From: Bacteroidales bacterium
GTDB lineage: Bacteria > Bacteroidota > Bacteroidia > Bacteroidales > VadinHA17
Direction of reading: 5' to 3'
Assembly (NCBI GenBank): GCA_012519515.1
Contig: JAAYQC010000097.1
Span: forward strand, 1 to 37,362
Length of the DNA stretch: 37,362 bases
Positions 25,617 to 34,822 of the stretch are shown piece after piece (position 1 is the stretch's first letter; the number at the start of each line of letters is the position of its first letter). Both the position numbers and the translations under genes were made by a program. Below the pieces are notes generated by a model. The model had not been told where the DNA came from. It worked only from the letters and a program-made list of their open reading frames with translations, and did not search any database.

Positions 25617-26608
25617 CAATAAGCTGTCAGCATCTTCCATATCATATCCTTCAGAGTGCTTATGCCTTCACCCGTGATAGCTGAAAAGAACACCCTGGGA
25701 AGCCGGGGCAGATCCTTTCTTAGTTCATTCCTGATCTCCTCGTCGGCCAGGTCGGCTTTTGAGATGCCGAGAAGCCTCTTTTTATCGAGAAGTTCGGGAT
25801 TATACATTTTAAGTTCGTTGACAAGGATGTCATATTCATCCATGATGTTACGGCTGTCGACAGGAATGATGAACAGGAGGATAGAGTTCCTCTCGATATG
25901 CCTGAGAAATCTTATTCCCAGACCTTTGCCCTCATGCGCGCCCTCTATTATTCCCGGGATGTCGGCCATCACGAAGGATTTATCTTCGCGGTAGGATACC
26001 ATTCCCAGATTAGGAACCAGGGTAGTAAAGGGATAGTCGGCAATTTTGGGTCTGGCAGCCGACACCACCGACAGGAGTGTTGATTTTCCTGCATTTGGAA
26101 AGCCCACAAGTCCGACATCGGCCAGAATTTTCAGTTCCAGAATAAAGCTGTCCTCTATACCAGGTTCTCCCGGCTGTGCGTACCTCGGAGTCTGGTTGGT
26201 AGCCGACTTGAAATGATTGTTTCCCAGTCCGCCCCTTCCTCCCCTGGCCAGGATCATTTCCTCGTCATGACCGGTTATCTCGAAAAGAATTTCCCCTGTA
26301 CTTTCCTTTTTTGCTATAGTGCCGAGAGGCACCTCGATAACAACGTCGTTTCCGTCGGCCCCGGTGGAGAGCTGCTGCCCTCCCGGGCCGCCGTTACCCG
26401 CGAATATATGCCGTTTGTACCTCAGATGCAGGAGAGTCCACATCTGGCTGTTTCCCTTCAGTATTATATGGCCTCCCCTTCCTCCGTCGCCTCCGTCAGG
26501 TCCGCCCTTCGGCATGAATTTCTCTCTCCGAAGATGGGCGGATCCGGGACCTCCGTTGCCCGAGCGGCAATAAATCTTCACATAGTCGACGAAGTTAGAG
26601 CCTGCCAT
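25616..26608 (-). CDS. obg: GTPase Obg, ribosome assembly
   Basis: The 330-residue GTPase binds the 50S particle and acts in ribosome maturation and stress control. The glycine-rich Obg fold fills residues 1-160 ([30 protein letters not shown]). The G domain follows with Walker [10 protein letters not shown] (169-177), the switch I YPFTT, DIPG (216-219) and a G4 motif SKAD (283-286) in place of NKxD. It ends after the G domain and lacks the OCT extension seen in some phyla. The start overlaps the adk stop by one base (TAATG). Confidence 0.96.
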   Translation of the reverse strand: MAGSNFVDYVKIYCRSGNGGPGSAHLRREKFMPKGGPDGGDGGRGGHIILKGNSQMWTLLHLRYKRHIFAGNGGPGGQQLSTGADGNDVVIEVPLGTIAKKESTGEILFEITGHDEEMILARGGRGGLGNNHFKSATNQTPRYAQPGEPGIEDSFILELKILADVGLVGFPNAGKSTLLSVVSAARPKIADYPFTTLVPNLGMVSYREDKSFVMADIPGIIEGAHEGKGLGIRFLRHIERNSILLFIIPVDSRNIMDEYDILVNELKMYNPELLDKKRLLGISKADLADEEIRNELRKDLPRLPRVFFSAITGEGISTLKDMIWKMLTAY

Positions 26609-27189
26609 TACTGTTTAATATGTTCCCTGACAAGTAAGCTAAGGCGTTCGAAGATGTCCTCGATCGATCCCACTCCGTTCAAAGGCTGGTAAATGCCTCT
26701 TTTCCTGCAGTAATCTATTATGGGTTCTGTCTTGGCCTTGTAAACATCGATCCTGTTTTCGATCACGGCCGGGTCCTTGTCGTCGGGACGGCCTGAAAGC
26801 TCAGCCCTGAGGATCAGTCTCTTCACCAGTTCGTCATGATCAACGTCGAGCACCAGCATGCTGTCGATCTTCATTCCTCTTTCATTAAGCATTTGTTCGA
26901 GAGCTTCTGTCTGGGCAACAGTACGGGGAAATCCGTCAAACAGGAAACCTGCGGTATCCTTTGCTCCGTCGATTTTGGCCGCGATCATTTCGATAACGAC
27001 CTCATCGGGAACAAGCTCGCCTTTTGACATTATTGCACTCATTTTCTTTCCGAGTTCGGTTCCGGCTGCAATTTCAGCGCGGAGCATGTCGCCGGTTGAA
27101 AGATGTGTTAGGTTGAATTTCTCAGCCAGTCTTACCGACTGAGTTCCCTTACCTGATCCGGGAGGACCAAAAATCAAAAAATTAACCAT
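26608..27189 (-). CDS. adk: Adenylate kinase
   Basis: The 193-residue enzyme interconverts ATP plus AMP with two ADP. The P-loop GPPGSGKGT is at 8-16, AMP-binding [10 protein letters not shown] follows, then the DGFPRT motif. The LID is short ([12 protein letters not shown]) without the four zinc-binding cysteines. It lies 37 bases after hpt and is coupled to obg. All are cytoplasmic purine-linked or GTP-linked functions. Confidence 0.97.
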   Translation of the reverse strand: MVNFLIFGPPGSGKGTQSVRLAEKFNLTHLSTGDMLRAEIAAGTELGKKMSAIMSKGELVPDEVVIEMIAAKIDGAKDTAGFLFDGFPRTVAQTEALEQMLNERGMKIDSMLVLDVDHDELVKRLILRAELSGRPDDKDPAVIENRIDVYKAKTEPIIDYCRKRGIYQPLNGVGSIEDIFERLSLLVREHIKQ

Positions 27190-27226
27190 AGGTATTATTT
27201 TTATTTAAATAAGTTTGAAAATATAA

Positions 27227-27769
27227 TCACTGAACAAGTGAATACACTGAAGGCAGGTTTCTTCCCTCTCCATTGTAATCGAGACCGTAGCCAACCACGA
27301 ATTCATTCGGTATCTCGAAGCCCACATAGTCTATAGTAATGTTTTTACTGTAGGATTCGGGCTTGAGCAAAAGAGTCAGAATACTGATCTCCTTTACATC
27401 ACGTATTATCAGGTTATCGACCGTATGCTCGAGCGTGACTCCGGTATCGACGATGTCCTCAACAATGATAACCGATTTGCCCTTCAGGTTTTCGTTCCAG
27501 CCAATCAGTTCCCTTATCTCACCCGTCGAGCTTGTACCCGTGTATGATGCCAGTTTAATAAAAGTGATTCTTGCTTTCAGGCGGATTCTTCTGAAAATGT
27601 CGGCTGCAAATATGAACGACCCGTTCAGCACTCCGACAAAGATAACCTCCTTGCCTGCAAAATCGGAATTAATCCGTTCGGCAAGCTCAATGACCTTGTT
27701 GTTAATAACATCCTCAGGGATGTATTCCCTGAATTTCTTGTCGAGAATCTGTATTTCGGTGTTTGTCAT
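27227..27769 (-). CDS. hpt: Hypoxanthine phosphoribosyltransferase
   Basis: The 180-residue purine-salvage enzyme makes IMP or GMP from hypoxanthine or guanine and PRPP. The PRPP loop VIIVEDIVDTGVT (100-112) with Glu104/Asp105 is intact, as are the LNGSFIFAADI loop and the flexible ASYTGTSS loop (about 74-81). Near the end, the VVGYGLDYNGEGRNLP block is typical. It heads the leftward set that runs to the MutS-like gene and is divergent from purE. Confidence 0.96.
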   Translation of the reverse strand: MTNTEIQILDKKFREYIPEDVINNKVIELAERINSDFAGKEVIFVGVLNGSFIFAADIFRRIRLKARITFIKLASYTGTSSTGEIRELIGWNENLKGKSVIIVEDIVDTGVTLEHTVDNLIIRDVKEISILTLLLKPESYSKNITIDYVGFEIPNEFVVGYGLDYNGEGRNLPSVYSLVQ

Positions 27770-27860
27770 GATCCGGTAATCTGCTTAAAATACCCCTGCG
27801 AAAATATGAAAATAATAACTTATTTTTGTACTCATCAGTAAGTTAAATGAAAATAATAAG
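27770..27860. promoter_or_regulatory. Divergent promoter region between hpt and purE
   Basis: Rightward, TATTTTTG at 27821-27828 matches the TAnnTTTG -7 box and lies 32 bases before the purE ATG. Leftward, positions 27806-27799 read TATTTTCG, one base from consensus, 30 bases before hpt. No clear TTTG -33 element was seen on either side. Both genes belong to purine nucleotide supply. Confidence 0.45.
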
Positions 27861-28367
27861 ATGGAGCCAGTTGTCAGTATAATAATGGGGAGCACATCCG
27901 ACCTGCCCGTAATGGAGAAAGCTGCTCAGGTACTCAACGATTTCAGTATTCCCTTTGAGATAAATGCCCTTTCAGCTCACCGCACTCCCGAAGAAGTTGA
28001 ACTTTTTGCAAAAGGAGCTGCCTCAAGAGGCATAAAAGTAATAATCGCGGCTGCAGGGATGGCTGCTCACCTTCCCGGAGTCATTGCCGCCATGACTCCC
28101 CTTCCCGTAATAGGAGTTCCGGTAAAAGCTTCTCTTGAAGGACTGGATTCAATGCTTTCTATTATTCAGATGCCTCCGGGGATACCGGTGGCGACGGTCG
28201 GCATCAATGCCGCCCAGAATGCAGGCATACTGGCGGCACAGATCATCGGTACAGGCGATCCGGCTGTAATGGAAGCTGTTGTCAGATTCAAGGAAGGTCT
28301 CAAAAAGAAGATTATTGAGGCAAACGAGGAACTGAAGAAGATCAAATACCCGTACAAGACCAACTGA
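27861..28367 (+). CDS. purE: N5-carboxyaminoimidazole ribonucleotide mutase
   Basis: The 168-residue protein moves the carboxyl group of N5-CAIR to C4 to make CAIR in purine synthesis. The signature GSTSDLPVM (10-18), the catalytic His40 in SAHRTP (38-43), the AAAGMAAHLPG loop and the TVGINAAQNA block are all present. Length fits class I PurE. No purK was found adjacent. The promoter is described in the divergent region. Confidence 0.97.
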   Translation: MEPVVSIIMGSTSDLPVMEKAAQVLNDFSIPFEINALSAHRTPEEVELFAKGAASRGIKVIIAAAGMAAHLPGVIAAMTPLPVIGVPVKASLEGLDSMLSIIQMPPGIPVATVGINAAQNAGILAAQIIGTGDPAVMEAVVRFKEGLKKKIIEANEELKKIKYPYKTN

Positions 28368-28487
28368 TTTTTATAAGTTTTCTTTTTAATCACAGGGAGT
28401 AGAGAAAAGAGGATTCCAAAAAAAATCACCATTCCTGTGCCTGTTTTCAGAAATATTGCATAAATTGTGTCAGTAAAATGAAACAGT

Positions 28488-29306
28488 TTGTACTCGCTGC
28501 ACAAGATATCTGTTTCGGTGATTTTTATTTTTCTCTTTTCCTCAGCCTCCGGCAGTGATCCTTATTTTCCTGCCGCGGGAGCTGTAGAAACAGGGATGGG
28601 ATGGTCGTGCGTCATGAAACCGGGATTCTGGTCCTCCTTCCATAATCAGGCTCTTCTGCCCTTCAACCCGTCGGCCGCTGCCGGAATAAATTACCATAAC
28701 AGATTTGGCATCAGTGAGCTGGCAACAAAGACGGCGGCCATTGTCGTTCCTCTCGAGAATGCCGGTCTTGGTTTGATCTACAGTCATTTCGGCTACCGCG
28801 ATCTGGCAAGGCATTCGGCCGGTCTGGCCTGCGGCCTCAGGCTTTCTGAAAAAATCTCCGGCGGAATACAGGCAGATTTCTTCGCCGAGAAAACGGCCGG
28901 CGAATACAGGGAAAGAAGGTCATTGTCGTTCGAGGCCGGATTGCACATAAGATTATCCGAGCAGGCAAGCCTGGGAATCCATGTTTTCAATCCGGTTCCG
29001 GAGACACTCAGGCACGACCGTCTTCCTTCGTCGTTAAGGGTTGGAGCCGGACTGATACTGAGCAGTGAACTGAAGGTCTCCGCCGAAACGGAAATGTCGA
29101 CTGAAGGAGGACCGGACATCAGGGCGGGCTTTGAATATGATCCTGTGCGCAATATGAGTCTCAGGGGCGGATTCAGCAGCACGGGAAACTGCTTCTGTTT
29201 CGGTGTCGGATACGAATTAAAGCCCGTTCAGATCGATCTCGGATTCAGCACACACGACAGGCTGGGGATATCAACTGCCGTTTCGCTCATATTTTCATTC
29301 AGATGA
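28488..29306 (+). CDS. Probable outer-membrane beta-barrel protein
   Basis: The 272-residue product has a signal-peptide-like start (hydrophobic 9-19, then SASGSD) and alternating polar/nonpolar strands ending in an aromatic-basic terminus (SLIFSFR), in the style of small outer-membrane barrels such as the PorV/PorQ type. I do not recognise a named family. The only available in-frame start is TTG at 28488. An ATG at 28478 reads MKQ in another frame, and loss of one T would join it to this frame. Its TGA overlaps the next gene's ATG (ATGA), so the two are coupled and probably work together. Confidence 0.7.
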   Translation: MYSLHKISVSVIFIFLFSSASGSDPYFPAAGAVETGMGWSCVMKPGFWSSFHNQALLPFNPSAAAGINYHNRFGISELATKTAAIVVPLENAGLGLIYSHFGYRDLARHSAGLACGLRLSEKISGGIQADFFAEKTAGEYRERRSLSFEAGLHIRLSEQASLGIHVFNPVPETLRHDRLPSSLRVGAGLILSSELKVSAETEMSTEGGPDIRAGFEYDPVRNMSLRGGFSSTGNCFCFGVGYELKPVQIDLGFSTHDRLGISTAVSLIFSFR

Positions 29307-31279
29307 GACGGATGAAAGCACGGGTGATTATATCAGTATTGCTGATCTCGGTAAGAGCGGTTTACCCTCAGGAGGATAAGATCCCCGGTGTCATTACGGA
29401 GATAGCAGAGGAGTTGTCGGAGTATGACACGGATGCTGATGCGGCAGGCGAATATGCCCTGAGGCTGTTTGAACTCTCTGAAAAGCCTGTAAGGATCAAT
29501 ACGGCTGACGAGCAGGAATTGTCAAGGTTGTTTTTCCTTACCGACTTCCAGGTAAAGGCCCTGACTGATTACATCCGCGAGACTGGAACTGTCTATACGG
29601 TTTATGAAATTGCTGCAGTTCCGGGTTTCAGTGCATCGCTGGCACGAATGGTTGCTCCCTTTGTATCGCTGACGGATGACAAGCAGGAAACCGAAAAACC
29701 CTTAAGGCTGAGAAACAATATACTTACCAATTTTACTGTCAGGCATCCTGCAGCTGACACTTCGGCTCCGGGCGGATCGTGGAAGATGCTGGCCAGGTAC
29801 AGGTTCAGTGCAGGACAGTTTTCAGGCAACATAACGACAGAAAAAGATGCCGGGGAAAAACTCTTCCCGGGGAAAAAGCCTGTTCCGGACTTTCTTTCCG
29901 CGAGTCTGCTCTGGGAGGGAAAAGGATTTGTAAGGAAGGTAATAGTTGGCGATTTCGGAGCAAGGTACGGTTTGGGCACGGGAATAAACACCGGTCTAAG
30001 GATGGGATTTTCGCTGACGCAGACAGGTTATCTGTCGGGAGGTGATGATATAAGACCCTACACTTCAACGGATGAGAATCTATTCTTCAGGGGAGCTGCC
30101 GTTCAGCTTCGCGGCGGAAAAACTGGCATGAGTATTTTCTGGTCGCGGAACCGGATTGATGCCTCTACTGATACCACGGGCAATCCGGAACAGGTAAGCA
30201 TTAAAAACTTCCAGCGGACAGGGCTTCATACAACGGCGTCATCGCTGGCCTCAAAGGATGCAGTTACCGAAACTTCATACGGAATAAGCCTTACGACTGA
30301 TATCAAATCATTAAGGCTTAACCTGCTCTGGTCACAAAACAGCTTTTCCATTCCGGTTATGAACAACGATCCTTCTCTTCGGGAGCTGTATGACTTCAGC
30401 GGGAGGATCAACCAGATTGCCACTGCCGGTTACAGGTACATGCCGGGAAAGTTGCTTTTGTACGGCGAAATAGCATTTAACTCTGAAAAAAGGAAGGCAT
30501 TTGTCCAGGGTTTATCGTTCAGGCCTTCCGACAGGTTATCGATAAACATGGCCTACAGTCATTATGATCCGGGCTTTACCAGTTTCCATGGCAAGGGGTT
30601 GTTCAGCAGTTCATCGGGTGACAACTCCAGGGGTCTCTTCGGCAATTTCACTTTTGAGGCTGCCAGGCACCTGTTCCTGAGCGCCGGCGTTGACCTGAAA
30701 TTTCATCCCTGGCTAAAGTACAGGTGCTCCGCCCCGTCATACACCGCAAGAAGAGAACTCAGGCTAAGCTACCTCCCCTCCGAAAGAATGTCATTTGAAG
30801 CTGTTTACAGTCAGAGGCAATCGATGAACGACCGGAGTGAATCGAATGGTGTAAAGAAACAGTATGATTTTAAAACATCATTGTTAAAGTTATCATTCCG
30901 TTACCTGCCTTCCGAAAATCTTACTCTGACAACCAGGATAGATCGTAAATGGGTAATCCATTCAGGTTCAGGAGGAATAACAATGCTTCAGGATGTCAGC
31001 TGGCGGATAAGGGCATTGCCGGCAACAGTGTGGTTCAGGCACTGCATTGTGAGAACCAGTGACTGGGATTCAAGGATCTATGCATACGAGAACGATCTGG
31101 TTCACAGCTTCAGCATTCCTGCCTTATGGGGCCACGGGAGCCGGAGCTATGTAATGGTCTCCGTGAAGCCTTCGGAGTATTCCGATATCAGGATCAAGTT
31201 TGCCTTCGGGAATTCATCCGGTTCCAAAGAAGGTAAAAACACAGGCGAACTGAAAATTCAGGCAAGGGTCAGATTCTAA
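29303..31279 (+). CDS. Helix-hairpin-helix domain fused to an outer-membrane beta-barrel
   Basis: The 658-residue protein has a signal peptide (about 1-22). Residues about 63-123 (RINTADEQELSRL, then TVYTVYEIAAVPGFSASL) match the ComEA-like double helix-hairpin-helix, a DNA- or protein-binding fold. Residues about 135-658 are rich in alternating strands with aromatic girdles and end in QARVRF, which fits a large outer-membrane barrel. The HhH would face the periplasm. It is translationally coupled to the barrel gene before it and ends in a three-base overlap with recJ. A second in-frame ATG at codon 4 could also be used. A role in DNA uptake is only a hypothesis. Confidence 0.82.
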   Translation: MRRMKARVIISVLLISVRAVYPQEDKIPGVITEIAEELSEYDTDADAAGEYALRLFELSEKPVRINTADEQELSRLFFLTDFQVKALTDYIRETGTVYTVYEIAAVPGFSASLARMVAPFVSLTDDKQETEKPLRLRNNILTNFTVRHPAADTSAPGGSWKMLARYRFSAGQFSGNITTEKDAGEKLFPGKKPVPDFLSASLLWEGKGFVRKVIVGDFGARYGLGTGINTGLRMGFSLTQTGYLSGGDDIRPYTSTDENLFFRGAAVQLRGGKTGMSIFWSRNRIDASTDTTGNPEQVSIKNFQRTGLHTTASSLASKDAVTETSYGISLTTDIKSLRLNLLWSQNSFSIPVMNNDPSLRELYDFSGRINQIATAGYRYMPGKLLLYGEIAFNSEKRKAFVQGLSFRPSDRLSINMAYSHYDPGFTSFHGKGLFSSSSGDNSRGLFGNFTFEAARHLFLSAGVDLKFHPWLKYRCSAPSYTARRELRLSYLPSERMSFEAVYSQRQSMNDRSESNGVKKQYDFKTSLLKLSFRYLPSENLTLTTRIDRKWVIHSGSGGITMLQDVSWRIRALPATVWFRHCIVRTSDWDSRIYAYENDLVHSFSIPALWGHGSRSYVMVSVKPSEYSDIRIKFAFGNSSGSKEGKNTGELKIQARVRF

Positions 31280-33015
31280 GATGCGCGATTGTCAGCACTT
31301 TTCCCTGCCGGTTTTATATCCCTTATATTCAGCTGAAGATTACGCTTTCCCCTGAATTCGTTCATCTCTATTGAATAACAGACGTCGAATGGCTTTCCGG
31401 TTTTTATATCATCGTAGTGTTCAGCCAGGCCGAATGCAATGGCGGGAAAACTGAGACTGCCTGTTGATTCATGGCACAGGTCGAGCTTGAGATGTTCGCC
31501 GCTTGAACCTACCATGCGTCCGCTTCCGGTGTCGTACACATTCCGCGAAACGAATACCGGCGACATATTTTCAGGTCCGAATGGCTGGAACATGTTCAGA
31601 AAACCGTAGAAGTCAACAGTTATCTCGGAGAATGAGAGTTCGGAGTCGATGAGTACCCTGGGCATAAGCTGATCCTCGCTGATCGTTTCACTCACATATT
31701 GTTCAAACCTTTCGATGAAAGGAGTGATGTTTTCTTTTTTAAGGGTAAGACCTGCGGCGAACATATGACCGCCGAAGCTTTCGAGCAGGTCGCTGCATGC
31801 TTCGATCGCCTGATAAAGGTCATAACCCTGTACCGAGCGTGCCGAGCCGGTTGCAAAGCCGTTCGATTCGGTAAGTATCACTGTTGGCCTGTAGTAGATC
31901 TCGATTAGCCGTGATGCCACTATTCCTATTACTCCCTTTTTCCATGAGGGATTGTAAAGAACCGTTGTTTTGGCATTCAGCCGGCGCTGATCTCCCGAGA
32001 TCATCCTCATGGCCTGAGTGGTTATTGACCTGTCGACAGATCTCCTTTCTATATTGAAATTGTTTATCTCCTTGCTTATTCCGGTTGCTTTCCGGGTGTC
32101 GTTCGCGACGAGCAGTTCAACGGCTTTTCTTCCGGATTCCATTCTTCCCGCCGCGTTTATCCTGGGGCCGATCTTGAAAACCACATCCTCGATTGTGAGG
32201 GTGCGGTTCACTTCCGCCTCACGGATTATCTCCCTTAGTCCGGTCCGGGGGGCATCATTCAGCTGTTTCATGCCGAAATAGGCCAACACCCTGTTTTCTC
32301 CCGTAACAGGCACTATGTCGGAAGCTATGCTCACGGCCACCAGGTCGAGATATCCGCTTATATCACTGAATGGTATGTTATGGATCTTTGCATAGGCCTG
32401 TATGAGTTTGAAACCCACACCGCATCCCGAGAGTTCCTTGTATGGATAGCTGCATCCCGTTTGTTTGGGATCAAGAACAGCAACGGCGTCCGGAATTTCG
32501 TCGCCCGGGTAATGATGGTCGCAGATAATGACATCTATTCCCTTCGACCGGGCATATTTCACTTTATGGACAGCCTTGATACCGCAATCGAGAGTGATCA
32601 TCAATTTGCAATTCATATCCTGGGCAAAATCAATTGCCATAAGCGATACACCGTAACCCTCCTTATAGCGGTCGGGAATATAGTATTCCACATTTGAATA
32701 CTGTTCCCTGAGGAAGGAATACACAAGGGCTACAGCCGTGGTTCCGTCAACATCGTAATCGCCGTAAACCAATATCTTCTCATTCTTGTTTATTGCTGTC
32801 GAAATCCTTTCCACAGCAATTGTCATCCCCTTCATCATAAAGGGGTCGTGGAGGTATTCCAGGTTAGGTTCAAAAAAAACCTTTGCCTCTTCGGAGGTCG
32901 TAATTCCTCTCTGTACCATAAGGTTGGCAATGGTTTCCGATATGTTTTCAACATCTGCAAGCTGCCTGACAACCGCCGGATCACCCTTCTCCTTTATCAC
33001 CCATTTTTTATTCAT
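31276..33015 (-). CDS. recJ: Single-stranded-DNA exonuclease RecJ
   Basis: The 579-residue 5'-3' exonuclease acts in recombination and mismatch or base-excision repair. The DHH-family metal motifs are complete: GDYDVDG (85-91), LDCG (142-145) and CDHH (165-168). The DHHA1 domain carries the GSARS motif and the SFGGH block, followed by the C-terminal OB-like domain. It lies six bases after lipB, so it is probably the last gene of the lipA-lipB-recJ transcript. Confidence 0.96.
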   Translation of the reverse strand: MNKKWVIKEKGDPAVVRQLADVENISETIANLMVQRGITTSEEAKVFFEPNLEYLHDPFMMKGMTIAVERISTAINKNEKILVYGDYDVDGTTAVALVYSFLREQYSNVEYYIPDRYKEGYGVSLMAIDFAQDMNCKLMITLDCGIKAVHKVKYARSKGIDVIICDHHYPGDEIPDAVAVLDPKQTGCSYPYKELSGCGVGFKLIQAYAKIHNIPFSDISGYLDLVAVSIASDIVPVTGENRVLAYFGMKQLNDAPRTGLREIIREAEVNRTLTIEDVVFKIGPRINAAGRMESGRKAVELLVANDTRKATGISKEINNFNIERRSVDRSITTQAMRMISGDQRRLNAKTTVLYNPSWKKGVIGIVASRLIEIYYRPTVILTESNGFATGSARSVQGYDLYQAIEACSDLLESFGGHMFAAGLTLKKENITPFIERFEQYVSETISEDQLMPRVLIDSELSFSEITVDFYGFLNMFQPFGPENMSPVFVSRNVYDTGSGRMVGSSGEHLKLDLCHESTGSLSFPAIAFGLAEHYDDIKTGKPFDVCYSIEMNEFRGKRNLQLNIRDIKPAGKSADNRAS

Positions 33016-33021
33016 TCTCTT

Positions 33022-33729
33022 TCAATTTATCCATTTAAGGTCAAAAACCTCCCGGAGGTTCTGCTTTACAAGCAATTTAACATGCTCAATATCCTGTTTC
33101 CCACCAAGTTCCTTCTCAAGCGAAGTAACACCCTTATCTGTATAGCCGCATGGATTAATATAGTCAAAATATGTCAGATCGGTATTGACATTGAAGGCAA
33201 AACCATGCATCGTCACATATTTGCTTGCCCTTACTCCAATGGCACAAATCTTCATTGGCCGTTTCCCCTGTTCCGCGTTGAGCCATACACCTGTGGCGCC
33301 TTTAATTCGTGATGCGCTGATGCCAAAGGAACCAAGCGTAACAATTACAGCTTCTTCGAGCCTGCCGATATACTCGCGCAAGCCTATACCTATTTCTTCA
33401 AGGTCGAAAATGGGATAAGCGACTATTTGTCCCGGCCCGTGATAGGTAACATCTCCTCCCCTGTTTGTCCGGAAGAATTCCGCATCCCTTGCCTGAAGCT
33501 GGATATGGTCGATCAGCAGGTTATTCTCCGATCCGCTCTTACCCAGGGTATAAACATGAGGATGTTCTACAAGGATAAGTACTCCGGGCTGAGCCGGACC
33601 GGCGGCGGGATTGCTTTCCTGAAGGCCGGTCTTTCTGTTGATTATCTTTCTGAAAACATTCTCCTGAAAATCCCAGGCTTCTTTGTAGCTTTTTACTCCA
33701 ATATCCTGATATAAAACACTATAACTCAA
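33022..33729 (-). CDS. lipB: Octanoyl-[acyl-carrier-protein]:protein octanoyltransferase
   Basis: The 235-residue enzyme moves octanoate from ACP to lipoyl domains, the first step of lipoate synthesis. The conserved RGGDVTYHGPGQIVAYP block (90-106), Lys160 in MKICAIGVR and the acyl-carrying Cys194 in INPCG are all present, as is HGFAFNVN. There is a Pro/Ala/Gly-rich insert around residues 38-49. It follows lipA by 39 bases. Confidence 0.96.
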   Translation of the reverse strand: MSYSVLYQDIGVKSYKEAWDFQENVFRKIINRKTGLQESNPAAGPAQPGVLILVEHPHVYTLGKSGSENNLLIDHIQLQARDAEFFRTNRGGDVTYHGPGQIVAYPIFDLEEIGIGLREYIGRLEEAVIVTLGSFGISASRIKGATGVWLNAEQGKRPMKICAIGVRASKYVTMHGFAFNVNTDLTYFDYINPCGYTDKGVTSLEKELGGKQDIEHVKLLVKQNLREVFDLKWIN

Positions 33730-33768
33730 TTAGAAAAAATCTGTTAATGCATTACAATATAGTTATTT

Positions 33769-34623
33769 TTAATTATGGTTCATCTGTTTCTCAGAATGAA
33801 AAGATGACCTTACAAGGGGATGGCTTTCAACATAACTGAAACCTTCAGCCAATGCCATCTTCCTGTATTCATCGAATTTACCGGGGGTGACAAAGCTTAC
33901 GGCCTCCATGTGATCCATGGTGGGCTGAAGGTATTGTCCTATTGTCAGTATGCTGCAACCGGCCTCACGAAGATCCTTAATTGTATCAGCCACCTCCTGA
34001 TCGGTTTCTCCAAGTCCGACCATAAAGCCTGATTTGGTTCTCACTCCGTTTTCAGAAAGGATTCTGAGAACCTTCAGGCTGGTATCATAACGGGCTTTTG
34101 TCCTGATAAGCGGAGTAAGCCTTCTTACCGTTTCTATGTTGTGGGAGATGATGTCGGGGGAAGAATCAGTTACAAGCTTTATGTAAGCTTCCACACCGTC
34201 GAAATCGGGTATAAGCGTTTCCATTGTTATTCCCGGGTTTTCCTGTTTTATCATCCTGATTGTTTCGGCCCAGAATGATGAGCCCCGGTCGGGAAGGTCA
34301 TCGCGGTCGACTGAGGTAATAACGCAATGTTTCAGCCCTAACAATCTGATTCCGGCAGCGAGGCGTGCCGGTTCTTCCGGATCGGGAGGAAGCGGTTTGC
34401 CTGTTCGTGTTGCACAGAACCTGCAGGCCCTGGTGCAAATATCTCCCAGGATCATAAAGGTGGCAGTGCCGGCGTTCCAGCATTCGCCTATGTTGGGGCA
34501 GTTACCGCTGCTGCAGATGGTGTGGAGCTTGTTATTCTCCACTATCCTCTTCACCCTGGAATAGTTTTCCCCGCTTGCCCTCTGCATTTTCAGCCATTCC
34601 GGCAATCTTCTCCCCGTTTGCAT
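33769..34623 (-). CDS. lipA: Lipoyl synthase (radical SAM)
   Basis: The 284-residue enzyme inserts two sulfurs into protein-bound octanoate. The auxiliary Fe-S cluster cysteines are Cys37, Cys42 and Cys48 (CSSGNCPNIGEC), the radical-SAM cluster uses Cys63, Cys67 and Cys70 (CTRACRFC), and the C-terminal RSS motif (VRSSFHSE) closes the auxiliary cluster. VDRDDLPDRGS is also typical. With lipB next, the octanoate route to lipoate is complete. Confidence 0.97.
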   Translation of the reverse strand: MQTGRRLPEWLKMQRASGENYSRVKRIVENNKLHTICSSGNCPNIGECWNAGTATFMILGDICTRACRFCATRTGKPLPPDPEEPARLAAGIRLLGLKHCVITSVDRDDLPDRGSSFWAETIRMIKQENPGITMETLIPDFDGVEAYIKLVTDSSPDIISHNIETVRRLTPLIRTKARYDTSLKVLRILSENGVRTKSGFMVGLGETDQEVADTIKDLREAGCSILTIGQYLQPTMDHMEAVSFVTPGKFDEYRKMALAEGFSYVESHPLVRSSFHSEKQMNHN

Positions 34624-34640
34624 ATCTAAATAATGAATTA

Positions 34641-34648
34641 CAAATTTA
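34641..34648 (-). promoter_or_regulatory. -7 promoter element of the lipA transcript
   Basis: Read leftward this is TAAATTTG, an exact TAnnTTTG match 17 bases before the lipA ATG. No TTTG was found at the -33 distance. Confidence 0.4.
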
Positions 34649-34772
34649 CTAAAAATAGTTGAGTTGTTTCCAGGTCCCTTTTGCAGGAGCCTGTTTTATC
34701 GTTCAGCACCGGGCGGGCGGGAATACTGCATCTGATATTTTAAAATGCCGGCATTGAAACAACAAAAAAAAC

Positions 34773-34780
34773 TATATTTG
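34773..34780 (+). promoter_or_regulatory. -7 promoter element of the fucose operon
   Basis: TATATTTG matches TAnnTTTG exactly and lies 42 bases before the chosen fucI start at 34823. A partial ATTG at 34753-34756 precedes it at a short spacing of 16 bases. Its position argues against a fucI start further upstream. Confidence 0.45.
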
Positions 34781-34822
34781 TTAAGTAACAATTCTAACCA
34801 AAAATCATATAAAAAAGCTAAT

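Noticed and set aside
25617-25640. Eight-codon upstream extension of the PAP2 protein
   Set aside because: It would lie inside obg, whereas the ATG at 25616 overlaps the obg stop by one base, as at other junctions of this operon.
28368-28487. CACAGG/CCTGTG inverted repeat after purE
   Set aside because: A six-base stem with a loop of about 40 bases and no T-run is not a credible terminator.
34745-34822. 26-codon N-terminal extension of fucI
   Set aside because: It contains the likely -7 promoter box and encodes a Lys/Asn/Ser-rich leader absent from FucI as I remember it; the ATG at 34823 is preferred.
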